Source: Phyllostachys edulis
Taxonomy: Eukaryota > Streptophyta > Magnoliopsida > Poales > Poaceae
Reading direction: 5' to 3'
DNA length: 64,000 bases
NCBI GenBank assembly: GCA_036346405.1
Contig: CM070563.1
Coordinates: forward strand, 22,549,022-22,613,021
Shown here: positions 22,437-34,682 of the stretch, piece by piece
Position numbering within the stretch: the stretch's first letter is position 1
Layout of the letters: each line of letters starts with the position of its first letter
Made by a program: the position numbers and the translations under genes
The notes under the pieces: model-generated
The model's input: the letters and a program-made list of their open reading frames with translations, nothing else
Databases searched by the model: none
Told to the model about the DNA's origin: nothing

Positions 22437-24302
22437 TAGGGGTGAAAATGGATCGGATAGTTTCCGACCGATCCGGACGAAAACGGATTCGGATTATCCC
22501 GGATCGGATTTTTCTCTGATATTTTTCGGATCGAAAACTAATTCGGATTTTTTTCCCGGAAACGGAAACGAATATGGTAGCGATGATATCCGGCGGAAAC
22601 AAATACGGAAACGGATTATCCGGATAAGGCTAATCCAGATATCCGGAGTTTTGGCCCAAGTGCCCAGCCGGCCCACAGCGTATAGCCCTTAGGATTAGGG
22701 TTAAGTCTCCTAGTCCTTACTCCCTTTTGCCTTTTTCCCTAAGTCCCTAGGGCGGAGACCCTTGATCGGCCGCCGCCCTCCGACCTCCGATCCACGCGGC
22801 AAAAGTCGGCCGCGCCACCGCCCTTGCCTCGTCACGTCGCCGGCGCCCGCCACGAGCCCTCTCTCGCTTTGTCGCCGTCCATCTCGCCCATCGGCAGCTC
22901 GATCCCGGTGGTGCCGCGCGCCGCCCTCGCCTCCCGCGCCGTCCACCTGCGCTGCGGCTTTGCCTCCGTAGCCATCTCGCCTCGTCATGGCCATCTCCCT
23001 AGCCTTCATCTCCCTGCGCCTTCAGTCTGGTCGTCCGTGACCATCTCCCCTGCGGCTTGCCTCGCCCGGCCTGCCTCGCCCGGCCTCCCCGTCGCCATCC
23101 ACCTCGCCCGTGGCCTGCCTCCGCCGGCCAGCAGTCCGGCTCCAGCACATCCCCTCACTGTCACTGGTAAGGATCTTCTTGATTGTTGAATGTTGATGCA
23201 GCCATGCTTATTGTAGTACCTACTGGCTACTAATGGAGTAATGGTTTGACAATACATCTGTTATGAACTTATGATGTTATGATTGTTATTTGTGGCTACT
23301 AATGGTAATGGAGTAATGGTTTGACAATACATCTGTTGTGATGATTATTGTTTCAACGATCCTTATGGGGATTGTGGTGATACGCTTTGTGAGTTTGTGA
23401 CGGATACTACTGTAATGATTCTAATGTCGTTCATGATGATGACTGCGTGCTTCTTGATGGTTTGTCGGATGCCACAAATTGAGATTAATTAGTGAGCCAT
23501 GTTACTTTCTGCAGCACTTAAGGTGGTATGGCTGATTGAAATATATTTCTGAGTAAATTAGAAACATGCAAAACCCGGTGGAGATATTGGTGGATCTATC
23601 CTCACTGAGATGGACATGGAGGGCATTGAACGATGCTTTGCAAGCAGCAGCGATTTCTCTGTTTTTTTACCTAACTATCTAGCTTATTGGCTTAATTTAA
23701 TGTCACCTTGATAAATGATACTCATTGAACTACAACTTGTAGTTGCGAGAACCACGAGGATATGGATGATTTGGAGGAGGGCGTGTGGGAGGATATGGAT
23801 GAATGACCTTTTGATTGCCAAAGTGAATGACCTTTTGGATTCTTAGCATTATTGAACTGTGATGACCTAAGTGTGAACTACGTTTTATGTGATGAACTAA
23901 GTTTTATTCATGTTATGTATGTTGACTTGTGAGTTATGACTTAGGAGTTAAATGTGGTACACTAAGTGTTATGTTTGTGATGAACTAATTAATGCACCTT
24001 GCTAGTGTCAATGTTATGTGTGGTTGCTGAATATATGAACAATTCATGAATATTTGCATCAAACAAATTAGTTATATGTTTTTTTTAATTTCGGCATGCA
24101 ATTTAAGGGGTTTTATGTTAGAAAAAATATCATGACAGTATTCGTTTAGATTAAATATTAGCTCTGTATTAAGTATTCGATATTATTTGCATCGTATTAA
24201 GTATCAGGGGTATCCGTATTAAGTATCCGGATCCAGGAAAAAATGTGAAAACAAATATGGCAGAGTCATTATCCGTCCGTTTCCGATCCGTTTTCACCCC
24301 TA
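22437..24302. mobile_element. Non-autonomous hAT element with perfect target duplication
   Basis: The ends are TAGGGGTGAAAATGGATCGG and its inverse (CCGATCCGTTTTCACCCCTA), flanked on both sides by the 8-bp duplication GTTACTAT (22429-22436 and 24303-24310). The subterminal regions carry repeated 'cggat' / 'atccg' motifs (22450-22640 and 24180-24290). The interior has a CCG-rich block at 22740-23165 ending near a plausible donor ('cactggtaagg'), similar in style to a transposase gene's first exon, followed by AT-rich sequence. A short acidic coding-like piece near 23760-23805 ('gaggatatggatgatttggaggagg') may be left over from the transposase. No transposase domain remains, so it is a deletion derivative of 1,866 bp. 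Confidence 0.9.
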
Positions 24303-24474
24303 GTTACTATCTATGTTGAACATGTTTACTGAATAACATGTTTATCTTACTGTCTTCTATGTAAACGATCTCAGTATAACGACATGACGACATTACTAAC
24401 CAGTGAAAAACAAGTCATACATATTTACTCCTGAGGCTAGCTGAAAAACATAATATTTTTTAGCTATAGAAGGA

Positions 24475-24845
24475 ACTATCACAAGCGGTTTAGTGGAACA
24501 AACTGTCTGTGATATGTATCACAGATGGTTCTAAAATAGAGCCGTCTGTGATATGGTCGCATATCACAAATTGTTTTTAAAATCGAACCATCGGTGATAA
24601 TTCACAGACGGTTCTTAACTAGCACCGTCTGTGATAATTGCAGACATCACAGATGGTTTTTAATCCGAACTGTCTGTGATAATTCACAGACGGTTCTTAA
24701 CAAGCACCGTCTATGATAATTGCAGACGTCACACTTGGTTTTTAGTCCGAACCGTTTGTAATAATTCACAGACTGTTCTTAACAAGAACTGTTTGTGATA
24801 ATTTTGTATCACAGACAGTTTGTGGTTGGAAGTATCTGTGATATG
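24475..24845. repeat. Second repeat array of CACTA-2
   Basis: About twelve CACAGACGGTTC variants in inverted pairs, preceded by 'ctgaggctagctgaaaaacat' and 'ttttagctatagaaggaactatcac'. The same introduction is found before the third array at 26560-26640, so one array is probably a duplication of the other. It lies directly upstream of the TNP2 remnant. Confidence 0.85.
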
Positions 24846-25271
24846 TACTCTGTTATTAAATACTTGGCCCATCCTAACAGATCTGTCTGTAGAGCGATAC
24901 CACACCGAAAAAGCCTTCTTTGGGACAAGTGATTTGGGGCGTTTGGTGAAAATATGCCGCGGATTTGCAAGTGTGCTTGTAGATCTATTTGTTCTTAGTG
25001 ATCTAAGGTTAGTATTTGCTTCTAAGTATATGCATTATAATAAAGAGAGAAGATTGCTAGGTTTAGATCTAGCTTGGTAGTTTGCACCAATTTAAGAATG
25101 GGTCTCACTACTCCTAGTCTACTTCAATATATTCTTGCTTGATATATATATTGCTTCATGAATAATACGTAGCTAGCTACAATTTAAGGGGAATGATATG
25201 TAGTGTGATGGCTAGCTAGCTATAGGAGCATTAATCTAATTTAAAACTAATTTGTTACATGCGTAGCGTGG

Positions 25272-26370
25272 ATGGACCGAAGCTGGATGTACGTTGAGAA
25301 CTGTGTGAGTGAAGAGTACATTGATGGCGTGTCTGCTTTTAGAAGAGCTACCGAGCAGGATATGTTGAAGAAGGGGATGAAATTTATGTATTGTCCATAC
25401 ATTGAGTGCGATAATCTAAAGATGTTTACCAACTCAGCGCAGATCAAAGTGCACTTGATTCGAAGGGGTTTCAAAAAGGGGTATACATGTTGGACATTCA
25501 CGGTAAAGAGCAGATTATATAGGAAGGTAGTAACATCATAGAGGGAAACAACGATATGCCGGATGTGGACTGTGCTTTCAATGAGGATAGGTCGTATGGT
25601 GACAATCTGGATTAAATGCTATGTGATGCAGAAGAGAACTATAGTGAGATATGGTGAATTCGAGGGCTTGATAGAGGACTCGGAGAAACCTTTGTTCCTG
25701 GGCTGCAAGCTGGAATACACAAGGATGTCATCCGTGCTTGAACTGCTGAAATTGAAGGCAAGCAATGGTTGGTTCGACAAGAGTTTCACGGTGTTGTTAG
25801 GTCTCCTAGTAGACATCCTTCCGGATAAAAATGTGTTGCCCAGAACTACATACCAAGCCAAGAAGGTTCCTTGTTAATTGGGAATGGAAGTAGAAATAAT
25901 ACATGCATATCCGAACGATTGTATCCTCTACCGTAAAGAGTATGCAAACATGCATGTATATCCGGTGTGCAAAGCATCCCGATACAAGAATAAGAATCAC
26001 TCCGATGACAGCAAGGGCCACGTGGGTTGAGCTCCTACTATGGGTTCGTAGAGGAGATTTGGGAGCTCGACTACATACTTTTCAAGATCCATCTGTTTCG
26101 GTGCCATTAGGTCAAACTTCCATACGGTGTGAAGGTCGATAAGTACGGCGTCACTACTGTGGACCTCGAACATGTCGGATACAATCACGAACCATTCGTA
26201 CTTGCTAAGCAAGTTGTTCAAGTTTTTATGTAACAGACCCGGCAAATAAGAACCGCCACGTAGTTCTTCACAGAAAAAGAAGGATTGTCAGAGTTGAGAA
26301 TGTCGTGGAGGAAGAACCCAGTGAGGAAGCTAGCTATATGCGTGTCGATCATAGTGAAAGGCTATTTTAA
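25272..26370 (+). pseudogene. CACTA TNP2 transposase remnant with the catalytic core deleted
   Basis: The frame starts MDRSWMYVENCVSEEYIDGV at 25272 and matches the start of the CACTA-1 transposase, with the zinc-like N-terminal domain (CPYIECDN ... HLIRRGFKKGYTCW). After stops and frameshifts near 25540 and 25615, similarity continues through LLKLKASNGW and DILPDKNVLPRTTYQAKK to CKASRYK near 25990. There the sequence jumps directly to the C-terminal DUF4216-like part (26020-26350: LLWVRRGDLGARLHTFQDPS, VDLEHVGYNHEPFVLAKQ). The Transposase_21 core with the catalytic aspartates and the DUF4218-like region, about 1.9 kb in CACTA-1, are missing. Non-functional. Confidence 0.85.
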
Positions 26371-26589
26371 AAAAATAAATAGCCAAGTGGAATGATCCTA
26401 CACGGTGAACACCTATTTGGAAATTGTTCCATTGTAATTAAGAAACTCGGCATGTAATTAAGAAATTATTCTATTGTAATTGATTCAGTAATTAAGAAAT
26501 TATTACATTTGTGATTGTATCTGCTTTCTTGTTTTCAGAGGGCATGACTAGCATTTCCTGAGGCTAGCCGAAAAACAGAATATTTTTTA

Positions 26590-26850
26590 GCTATAGAAGG
26601 AACTATCACAATTTTTTAGCTAAGAAGGAACTATCACAAGCGGTTTAATGGAACAAACCATCTGTGATATGTATCACAGAGGGTTCTAAAATAGAACCGT
26701 TTGTGATATGGTCGCACATCACATACTGTTTTTAAAATAGAATCGTCTGTGATATGGTCGCATATCATAGACGGTTATATTATGGAACCGTCTGTGATAC
26801 TTATCACAGACGGTTCTGGAATAGAACCGCATGTGATATCCCTTTATTAG
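26590..26850. repeat. Third repeat array of CACTA-2
   Basis: Six to eight CACAGACGGTTC variants in inverted pairs. The introduction 'agctatagaaggaactatcac' is partly duplicated (26580-26640). It separates the TNP2 remnant from the leader of the protease-like gene and corresponds to 14945-15155 in CACTA-1. Confidence 0.85.
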
Positions 26851-27984
26851 TAGGGCCCCGCTAGGGTTTGCATCCTTACTCCTCGCTCACCCATCCCCCT
26901 CCCCACCCGAGCGCCCCCGACCGCGACGTCGTTGCCCTTGACCTCGACGACGACGCCCTTGACCTCCGACCTCGACGACGCTACCCCAACCTCGATGCCA
27001 CCCCCATCGGTGAGTCTAGGAAATATTGAGGCTTTGTTTTGGATGCACCAGCATGGTTAGTTTGGAACATGTTTCTTTAGTTTTATTTTCTTGTGATGGT
27101 AGAAGGAATCAAGAAAATTAGATATGCATGGAGACTTGGGTGGGCTTTAGCTTTTACATCATTCTTTTTTTGGGAGTGTTTGCCTCTGACAATAGAAGGA
27201 ATGGGGAAAATTAGACTGAATGGGGAAAAGTAGCATCTGATTCTGCGCTTATGATGGATCACATGAATTAGGGGTTTTATTTTCGTCTTGGTGACTGAGT
27301 TTGGGGTGGGAATGAATTAAAGTTTTGGAATCACTACTCAGTTTGGAGTAGGGGCTTTGGGACGGATATGGATTTGATCCTATTTTGTTTCCAGAGATTG
27401 GCCAAGCAAGCTGGAAAACCAGCATTATATGATTTGCTTGAAATTGTTAAAATTAGCTGAAACGTAATTAGTTTGTACCTTTGCAGTTGTTACTAGAGCT
27501 TAGCCTAACACTAGATCTGTGTAAGTTTCATCTTGCAGTGTTGGTTTACTAGGAGATAAAATGGTTTTTAATTGATTTGGCCTTGACTAGTGAGCCTTGT
27601 TCTGGCATACTTTTAGTCACGGATCATGATGATTTATATATGATTAGCCTTGTGGTTACATAATGTACATGACATAATTTGGTGTGCTTGAAAATTCAGT
27701 GCCTGAGGCAAACTAAAATTTTCAATGTTAGGCATTGTATAGCTTGTAGTTGACTGATATCAAGACTATCAAATGTTCATCTCTCCTTCATTCATGTTAA
27801 TTTTATGTTACAAAGTTTATTGTGGGGAGGGCATGTGTTGATTTTTTTTGGGGAGGGCATGTGTTGATTTTTTTTCCTATGTTGAGTTGCATTACATTCC
27901 TAGTTTTAGACAAGAAAACTTTCGATCAAGAAAAAATTCTTTTTCCTTTTGCTGACAAGTTTCCATAGAAAGCAAGTAAACGAG
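26851..27984 (+). promoter_or_regulatory. Leader exon and long intron of the CACTA-2 second gene
   Basis: 26851-27010 is CCG-rich ('gctagggtttgcatcc...cctcgacgacg') and ends in a clear donor (TCGGTGAGTC at about 27009). 27015-27960 is AT-rich, intron-like and without a coding signal; the next coding exon starts with the ATG at 27985. The arrangement matches 14940 to 11165 in CACTA-1. Confidence 0.5.
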
Positions 27985-29599
27985 ATGGCATCCGCACAGT
28001 CTTCGCCGCCGTCATCGACGTCGCCGAATGCGTCTAGCACTCCGATGAAATGGTACCTAAGCAAGATGGCAGAAGAGTATCGAAAATGCCTGAGGGTCGA
28101 ATGAACATCATGGAGGTCACTCCCGTTAGGGTCCCTCTGCATCCCAAGAAAGCAGCGGCAGCATTCCGGGCCACCTACGAGATAGTTGCAAGGGAACGGG
28201 TCCCCATCACCACACCAAGCTAGAAGTCTCTAACGGAAGAAGAGAAAGAGCTGTTGTGGGATGACATTTCAAGGTCGTTTGAGATCCCAGCAGAATTCCA
28301 GGGACTTGTGCGACAGCAGGTGTTCCTCGCAATGGAAAAAGCATGGAAGACCTTCAAGAGCACGCTTGTAACGGAGTACGTGAACAAGGATCGAACGCCC
28401 TTCACGAAGTATCATTTTGTGTCACTGGAAACATGGAATGTCTTTGTGCGGATGAAGACTATGGACGAATTGTAGGAGCAAAGTACAGTGCACAAGACTA
28501 TCCAGACACAAAATACTCACCACCCACAGACTTGGCACCACTGGGTACGCGGGTAAAATCCCGCAATGGAGGAGGGAGGATGAGGAGACAATCTGGTGGG
28601 AGGCCTCCCCGCCATTTGCCAGGATCACAGACGAGCGCACCCAAAACTGGTTAAGAGCGAGGTCATCAACCATGTCTTCGGACGTCATCTCTTTCATAAA
28701 CCCGGCAGACGAGGAAGTGTCCCAACGTCTGGTAAGATATATCAAACTATCTAGTTGTTAATAAGTCCATAACTTCATAGGGTCTAAAATAACATGATGA
28801 TCTCTTGCAGCAAACATTGAATACCGAATCTTTCCAAGGCTCCTTCGAAGCAATCAGGGAGAGGGATATAATATCCACGGCCCTAGGAAACAAGGAGCAT
28901 CCAGGTCGCACGCGAGGCCTTTGGGTTTACATACCTTAGAGGCTGGGATTCTTACACGACTCCGTGGCGTATAGGAGTCGAAAGGGGTCCAAGGCCGAGC
29001 ATGAGGAATGGTTGAAAGAGGGGATTCGTGCAGAATTTCAAGGACATGTATCAACATTGGAGGAAAAACTGAATCTAGTCGTCAACAAGTCGCAAGCCTC
29101 CTCCGTTATTTTGGGAGCCAGTCCCCCTCAACGTCGGAGTAGCTGCACGTCCACGCCACTTTCTGAACATAGCTACGTCCAATTACCTATCGACGACATC
29201 TAGGTAATGTACATCTCTGGAATGCTACATAGATAGACCTGTTGGACGCCTTAGCTACTCGTGTATCGTTATGTAGGAGCGCACGCTGTACAATCTCAGA
29301 GTTAGGCTTGTTGGCTTCATTCCCGTTGAGGCTGGACGGGGGTGGCGTATCCATGCCCGCTAGGGACGTTGGTACACGGTGCGCAGCTAGGGACTAGTTT
29401 CGTGAAGGTCCAGGTGGACATGGTACATGATGTTTTCATGTTCGTCCCACTGAAGAAGCCCCCAAACGACGAGATCATGATACTAGGCGATGTCATCCAC
29501 ACATTCGTATAGTGGCCCAACATGGACATCACCTTGGACCCTTCAATGCTGGCATCTACCTAGCGTGAACAGCTGGCCTCTCCACACGACTAGCTAGAG

Positions 29600-32500
29600 T
29601 GTAACGTCCCGTTTGTCTAGAGTTTTGAAAAGATTTCAAAATAAAATAACCATTTGGTTTTGTTGTTTGCTCAAAGCTTAACTTGAAGATTTCGGAATGT
29701 GGAGATTTAACTTGAACTAATCAAACTTCAATTAATTCCTTTTGGTTGATTTGGAGTTATTGCTGTTCTTTGGCTTTTAGCCTCTTTTCTCTGATTGCCT
29801 TGTTTGTCCTCCAGGCTAGCTTCTCCCTCTCTAGGTCTCTTTCTCTCCTTCTCTAGACTTTCCTCTTGCTGGGCATTCCTCTATGTCCAGATTCCCCTTT
29901 TGGTTGGACATCTCCTATTGCCCAGACCTCCCTTTGGAGATCTTAGCCGTCAGGACCTCCCCTTGTTCGGATCTTGACCGTTAGGACCTCCCTTTGGAGA
30001 TCATAGCCGTCAGGACCTCCCCTTGCTCGGATCTTGACCGTTAGGACCTCCCTTTGGAGATCTTAGCCGTCAGGACCTCCCCTTGCCCAGATCTTGACCG
30101 TTAGGACCTCCCTTTGGAGATCTTAGCCGTCAAGACCTCCCCTTGTTCGGATCTTGACCGTTAGGACCTCCCTTTGGAGATCTTAGCCGTCAAGACCTCC
30201 CCTTATTTAGATATGACCGTTAGGACCTCCCCTTTGGAGATCTTAGCCATCAGGACCTCCCCTTGTTTAGATCTTGACCGTTAGGACCTCCCTTTGGAGA
30301 TCTTAGCCGTCAAGACCTCCCCTTATTTAGATATGACCGTTAGGACCTCCCCTTTGGAGATCTTAACTGCTCAGACCTTCCCTTGTTTAGATCTAACCGT
30401 TATGACCTCTCCATTGGAGATCTTAACCACTCAGACCTCCCCTTGTTTAGATCTGACCGTTAGGACCTCCCCTTTGGAGATCTTAACTGTTCACGACCTC
30501 CTTTGATCTTGATCTGACCGTCAGGACCTCCTGTGATCTTGATATGACCGTCAGGACCTCCCCTTTGGAGCTCCTCTGTTGGATCTCCTTTTTGGTTTCG
30601 GACCTCCCTTGACCCTTCGCGCGGTCCGAACCAGCCTCGCACCCTTCCCACTCGTGGACCGTCCAGATCCTTTTGGATGGCACGATCGAGATGGAGGTTG
30701 ACGATCTGAACATTCGGTGTTGTGGATCGTCGATCCATATCGAGCAACCTAAATGAGATATAACGTTAGGATGGTGCGAGCGTTCCTTTCCTTTTGGACC
30801 TTGGATTCAATCGGACAGCCCTGCTTCACCACGCCTTTAACTTCTTGTCCTTAGAACCTCCTCCCCGCAGGACCTCCCTATCCTTTGGGCCTCCTTGTCC
30901 TCTCGGACCTCCCCGTCCTTTGGGCCTCCTTGTCCTCTCGGACCTCCCCGTTGCCTTTTTGTAAAGACCACCTTCGTGGTTTAGACCTCCCCCACCCTTG
31001 AGGTCTAGACCTCTGGTCTTTCTGTAAGGACCACCCTAGTGGGCCATGACCTCCCCCGTGGGTCATGTCCTCCCCCTTCGACCTCCCCCTGGGTCCTGAC
31101 CTCCTCAGGACCCCTTGCCTCAGGACCTCCCCTTTAGGACCTCCTTTGACTCTCACAGGACCCCCTCCTGTTCCCAACCAGTTCCTTTGACTGTCCTACT
31201 TGTTTTCTCAATTCCTCTGCCTCAGGTTCTTAAGCGCATTTGATGTGGGTTGAAGTCACATTAAAATGATGTCCTTTCCTTTGTACTCATTTCTACTTTT
31301 TGTCACCTCTTTTGACTGTTTTAGTCCTTTGTTGTACTTGCTAGCAGTGTACCTTTTGTACCAATACCTTGAACCTGGTCGCTCCTTTTTTGTGGTGCTC
31401 CTATTTTCTGTCCTCTATAAATAGAGCACCAGGGGCATCCATTTCCTCTCTGTTCTTCACTCAACCTCTTCTCCCAACTCTTTCGGTTCTGGTGAGCTTT
31501 CCAAGCTCCTCTGGTTCGGACCTCCTTAGGTCTAGACCTCCCTTTCTTGGGACCTCCCTCCCGGACCTCCTCCTCTCAGTGGACCTCCTCTCTTTTTGCT
31601 TTAAGTAAGTTCTTTTGGTTTCTTGGAGTCTCTTTGCTTATTTGGTTTCTTTTGCAAACGTGTAGATCTCGGTTTTGCTGAAGAGCTCGTGGATCAAGCC
31701 ACCTCAACCGAAGCTTTGCTCATCAACAGAGGCAAGTCGTGGAATCCCTTGATCATCTTGATCCTATTTTACAAAAGTATTTTGATACTTGCATGGCTAT
31801 TTTTATAGAACTAGTTTGGGCAATAGCTATTCTCCTACTTGACATTATGTCCCCTTGGAATTTGGAACTTGACATGTTGACATGATTTCCCTTGGACACT
31901 TTAGATTGGGTAATTTTAGTTGGTATTGCTTGATATTGCCAACATGAGACCGTAAGATTATGCTTAGCCTTGCTGTAGAACCGTGGGTCTTGTGAATCAT
32001 GCCTCATCAATTAATAATCTTGACTAATGGAACTATAGAACTGTGGTTGGTGCCACTATTAAGTAGCTGTGGTGCTGATGCCATAGCTGTGTTGATTGTG
32101 GTGCGAGGCCACCATGTTAAAAATTTGCAGTGCTAGGACTGGGTGGTCCAGTGGCCAGGTTGAACCCAAAATGTTTTCACACTCGGGCAAGTGATTATGC
32201 AGTAAAGGGGGTGTCATGTGCACAATGGGATGAGGTTGCCTTGCCTGAGTGGATTAAGGACCTAACTTTGTGTCTGTGGATCCGGGTAATCCGTGCAACC
32301 ACAAGGTCATTTTATAGGGATGGCCTGGGCCGAATAATTAGCAATGAGCTGGCTTGTTTCTGTTGTGGTGGAGCGTCTTTGGCGCTAAGCGCAAGAGGGC
32401 ACCGATAACTTGACAGGGGAGTTATGAAACCTTAACGGGCAGCTTCGAGCCAGTTCAAAGCTTTCTAAAGGCCTTGCCACGCTCTCTAGACTGCTCACCT

Positions 32501-33598
32501 TCAGAAGTGAGTAAGGGTCTTCTCGGAAATCCGTCCCACTAGAGAGATCGTGGATTGTGGGTAAAGTTGTACACCTCTGCAGAGCGTAAAATCTATTCGA
32601 ATAGCCAAGTCCTTGGTTATGGACATCTCCCGAAGAAGTGGTGCAAAAGGGTAGACTTTTATAAAATTGTGTCCCTGGACGTTTCTGCGAGAAGCCGTGG
32701 CTTTGCCTCGAAGAGACCTTGACCGACTTTAGAGGGGTCATGGTTGGCTTGAGTTGTGCTCCAGGGGCTGGTTGTAGAGCTCTAGAGTGGGTGCTCCAAA
32801 GTGGTCGTGGTTGAGGTCCTGGTCGTGGGTGCGACCAGACCTCCCACGAGTGGTCTTTGGGAGCTCTAGAGTGGGCGCTCCAGAGTGGTCTTGGGAGTGA
32901 GTGGGTGCTCACGGCCTCTTTTGAAATCAAAGGTATTTATGTATTATTGTTTTAACCTGAGCATTTCAATCTACTTATATTACTTGCTGTCAAACATTGC
33001 TTTTTGCAACTAACCATACAACCCTCTTTTGGCAAGCCTTGCATGAGTATTATTGCATTCATTTCCCCACGGCTTGCTGAGTACATTCAAAAGTACTCAT
33101 GGCTTGTGCCCTCTATTTTAATCAGCAGATCAGGAAGTTCCAGGGAGCTCAAAGCTCCAAGAAGAAGAGGTCTTTGGGGACCATGTGACCTAGGGGACGT
33201 CCTCCACTCGATAACCCATGGGCTTGTCGGCTGGCTCCGCGCCTTTGTGTTTTTATCTCCGCTGTTAGTGCTCTTCTACTGTAGCCCAAGAGGCAAACCC
33301 CTTGTAAGAAGCTTGACCGAAAGGTCTTTAATTAATATATGTTAAGTTCTCTTTTGCTTCTTCTCAGTTGTTGTATAGATTTGATCACACCATTGTTTGT
33401 CTGTGCGAGCTAGCTTGGGTTCTTGGGACTGGCTCAGTGCACAGAGGCCAAGACCTTTAGGAGGTCTTGAAGATCTCCTGGGAGGTCCTTGCAGACCTCC
33501 TCTCGGGATGTACTGAGCGGTACTACCGCTCCTCCGTGCGGTAATTCCGCAGCTAAAAAATCGGTCGATTCCATGTATATTCCGAGAAGGAACTCACA
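29600..33598 (+). mobile_element. 4.0-kb gypsy-type solo LTR with target duplication TAGAG
   Basis: The element begins TGTAACGTCCCG and ends GGAACTCACA, and is flanked on both sides by TAGAG (29595-29599 and 33599-33603). A TATA-like 'ctataaataga' at 31414-31424 gives the plus orientation. The 5' part contains an exact 60-bp tandem array (29941-30540), then CCTCC-rich DNA to 31600. The 3' part (33050-33345) matches the LTR at the window start. Its first 150 bases match the LTR at 60070. There is no internal domain. The insertion splits the CACTA-2 protease-like gene, whose coding blocks resume directly after the second TAGAG. An LTR this long is at the upper end of plant LTR sizes. Confidence 0.9.
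29941..30540. repeat. 60-bp tandem array (ten units) inside the LTR
   Basis: Ten successive units of exactly 60 bp, each of the form 'tcttagccgtcaggacctcc' + 'ccttgttcggatcttgaccg' + 'ttaggacctccctttggaga', with no indel disturbing the register until about 30480. The units starting at 30181 and 30301 are identical over all 60 bases although the unit between them differs, which points to a two-unit duplication or gene conversion. Confidence 0.95.
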
Positions 33599-34682
33599 TA
33601 GAGCATGTGTCCTCTCTGACCCTCCCTTCGATGTCCCCACGTACACCTGATCCGCGTCGGCATGCCACCATATCGGCTCCCATGAAGACCACACTGAGCA
33701 TACGCAAACATCATGTCCATTCGTCTCCCGTGAAGAACACATATCAGCGTCTTTGTAAGACCAAATCGGAGAAAATCAAGGTGGCTCAAAAGAGCTAGAC
33801 ATACAAGCTAGGAAAGCCGTTGGTCCTGGATACACTCTTAGTCAGCCTTGGAATGGGTGCCACTTCTTTACATGTGTGGTACATGGAAAAGACCAATAAG
33901 ACGAGGACACAACGCCCTACGGGTTTCACCGTCAAGTACACGGTGGGGAATTTTCTCCACGAGCCCGGCTTCTTCGTGGTGGGCTTCGACGACTTGTTCG
34001 ATCTCTTCAACCTTGACGCCCTCGATGCCTGAATTTTAAGATGCTGGACACTGTAAGTTTGTACAATTACAGTCTACATTCATGTAATACTGATAAATGC
34101 CATGACTCCTTGCTTATGTATAGACACATGATCCTAGAAGCCAAACAAAGAAAAGAACCGGTCGGTTTTCTCAACCCGCACTTAGTCTCTGAGCAATGCA
34201 TCAACGATGATGCATCCTACCTCGAGGATTACGTAACGACGAGACTGCATGCTCACAATGACAAGGAGTACATACTTGTGCCCTACAACTAGAGGTAAGT
34301 GCTCCACTCATTGATTTGTACTTCATAGCAACACGAACTTAGTTTTAAGAACTATGGCGGCATACATGTGTAGGTGGCACTGGATTCTAATTGTCATTGT
34401 ATCAAAGTGGAACAAGGTAATATACCTTGATTCCCTAATCAAGAGCCAGCACGACTTCACACTTGTGCAACAATTAATCGACAGGTAAACTCATTTCATC
34501 CATAAATAACTCTATGTACCCTTCGTTTTCAATGGCTAAGGCTAACTTTTTCGAATCACGTAGGTCGTTCGCCGCGTACATTGCCAAAGGAGGGAGACAC
34601 GTGGAAGAGAACACCACACTACGACATCTGACACAATTTTCGGTACCCACTAGTACACAATAATTCTATATCACTCGCTCTC

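Larger units (their letters stand above)
21261..34682 (+). mobile_element. CACTA-2, En/Spm-type element (plus orientation, truncated)
   Basis: The left terminus is CACTACTATAGAGAAGGCTA at 21261, followed by the subterminal repeat array. Then come a third frame of unknown function (21710-22318), a hAT insertion, a second repeat array (24475-24845), a TNP2 remnant (25272-26370), a third repeat array (26590-26850), a leader and intron, and the Ulp1-like second gene (27985-34682), which is split by a solo LTR. Similarity to CACTA-1 persists to about 34682 (compare 'cacaataattctatatcac' with the minus strand near 8960) and then ends abruptly, so the last exon with the catalytic cysteine and the 3' terminus are lost. 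Same family as CACTA-1 but more damaged. Confidence 0.85.
27985..34682 (+). pseudogene. CACTA second gene (Ulp1-like), split by a solo LTR and 3'-truncated
   Basis: The start is MASAQSSPPSSTSPNASSTP at 27985. Coding blocks follow: MNIMEVTPVRVPLHPKKAAA (28105), WDDISRSFEIPAEFQGLVRQ (28258), a block ending ITDERTQNWLRARSSTMSSD and ISFINPADEEVSQRL (to about 28733, then an intron), TALGNKEHPGRTRGL (28890), YRSRKGSKAEHEEWLKEG (28970), a VDMVHDVFMFVPLKKP / MDITLDPS block (29410-29550), then after the LTR a basic linker (33605-33790), KPLVLDTLLVSLGMGATSLH, FFVVGFDDLFDLFNLD (33970), EPVGFLNPHLVS (34155), EYILVPYN, and WHWILIVIVSKWNKVIYLDS (34374-34434) with the His and Asp of a C48 protease. The cysteine exon is absent. 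Several stops and frameshifts occur (near 28103, 28222, 28474 and 29512). It retains the N-terminal region that CACTA-1 has lost. Confidence 0.8.
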
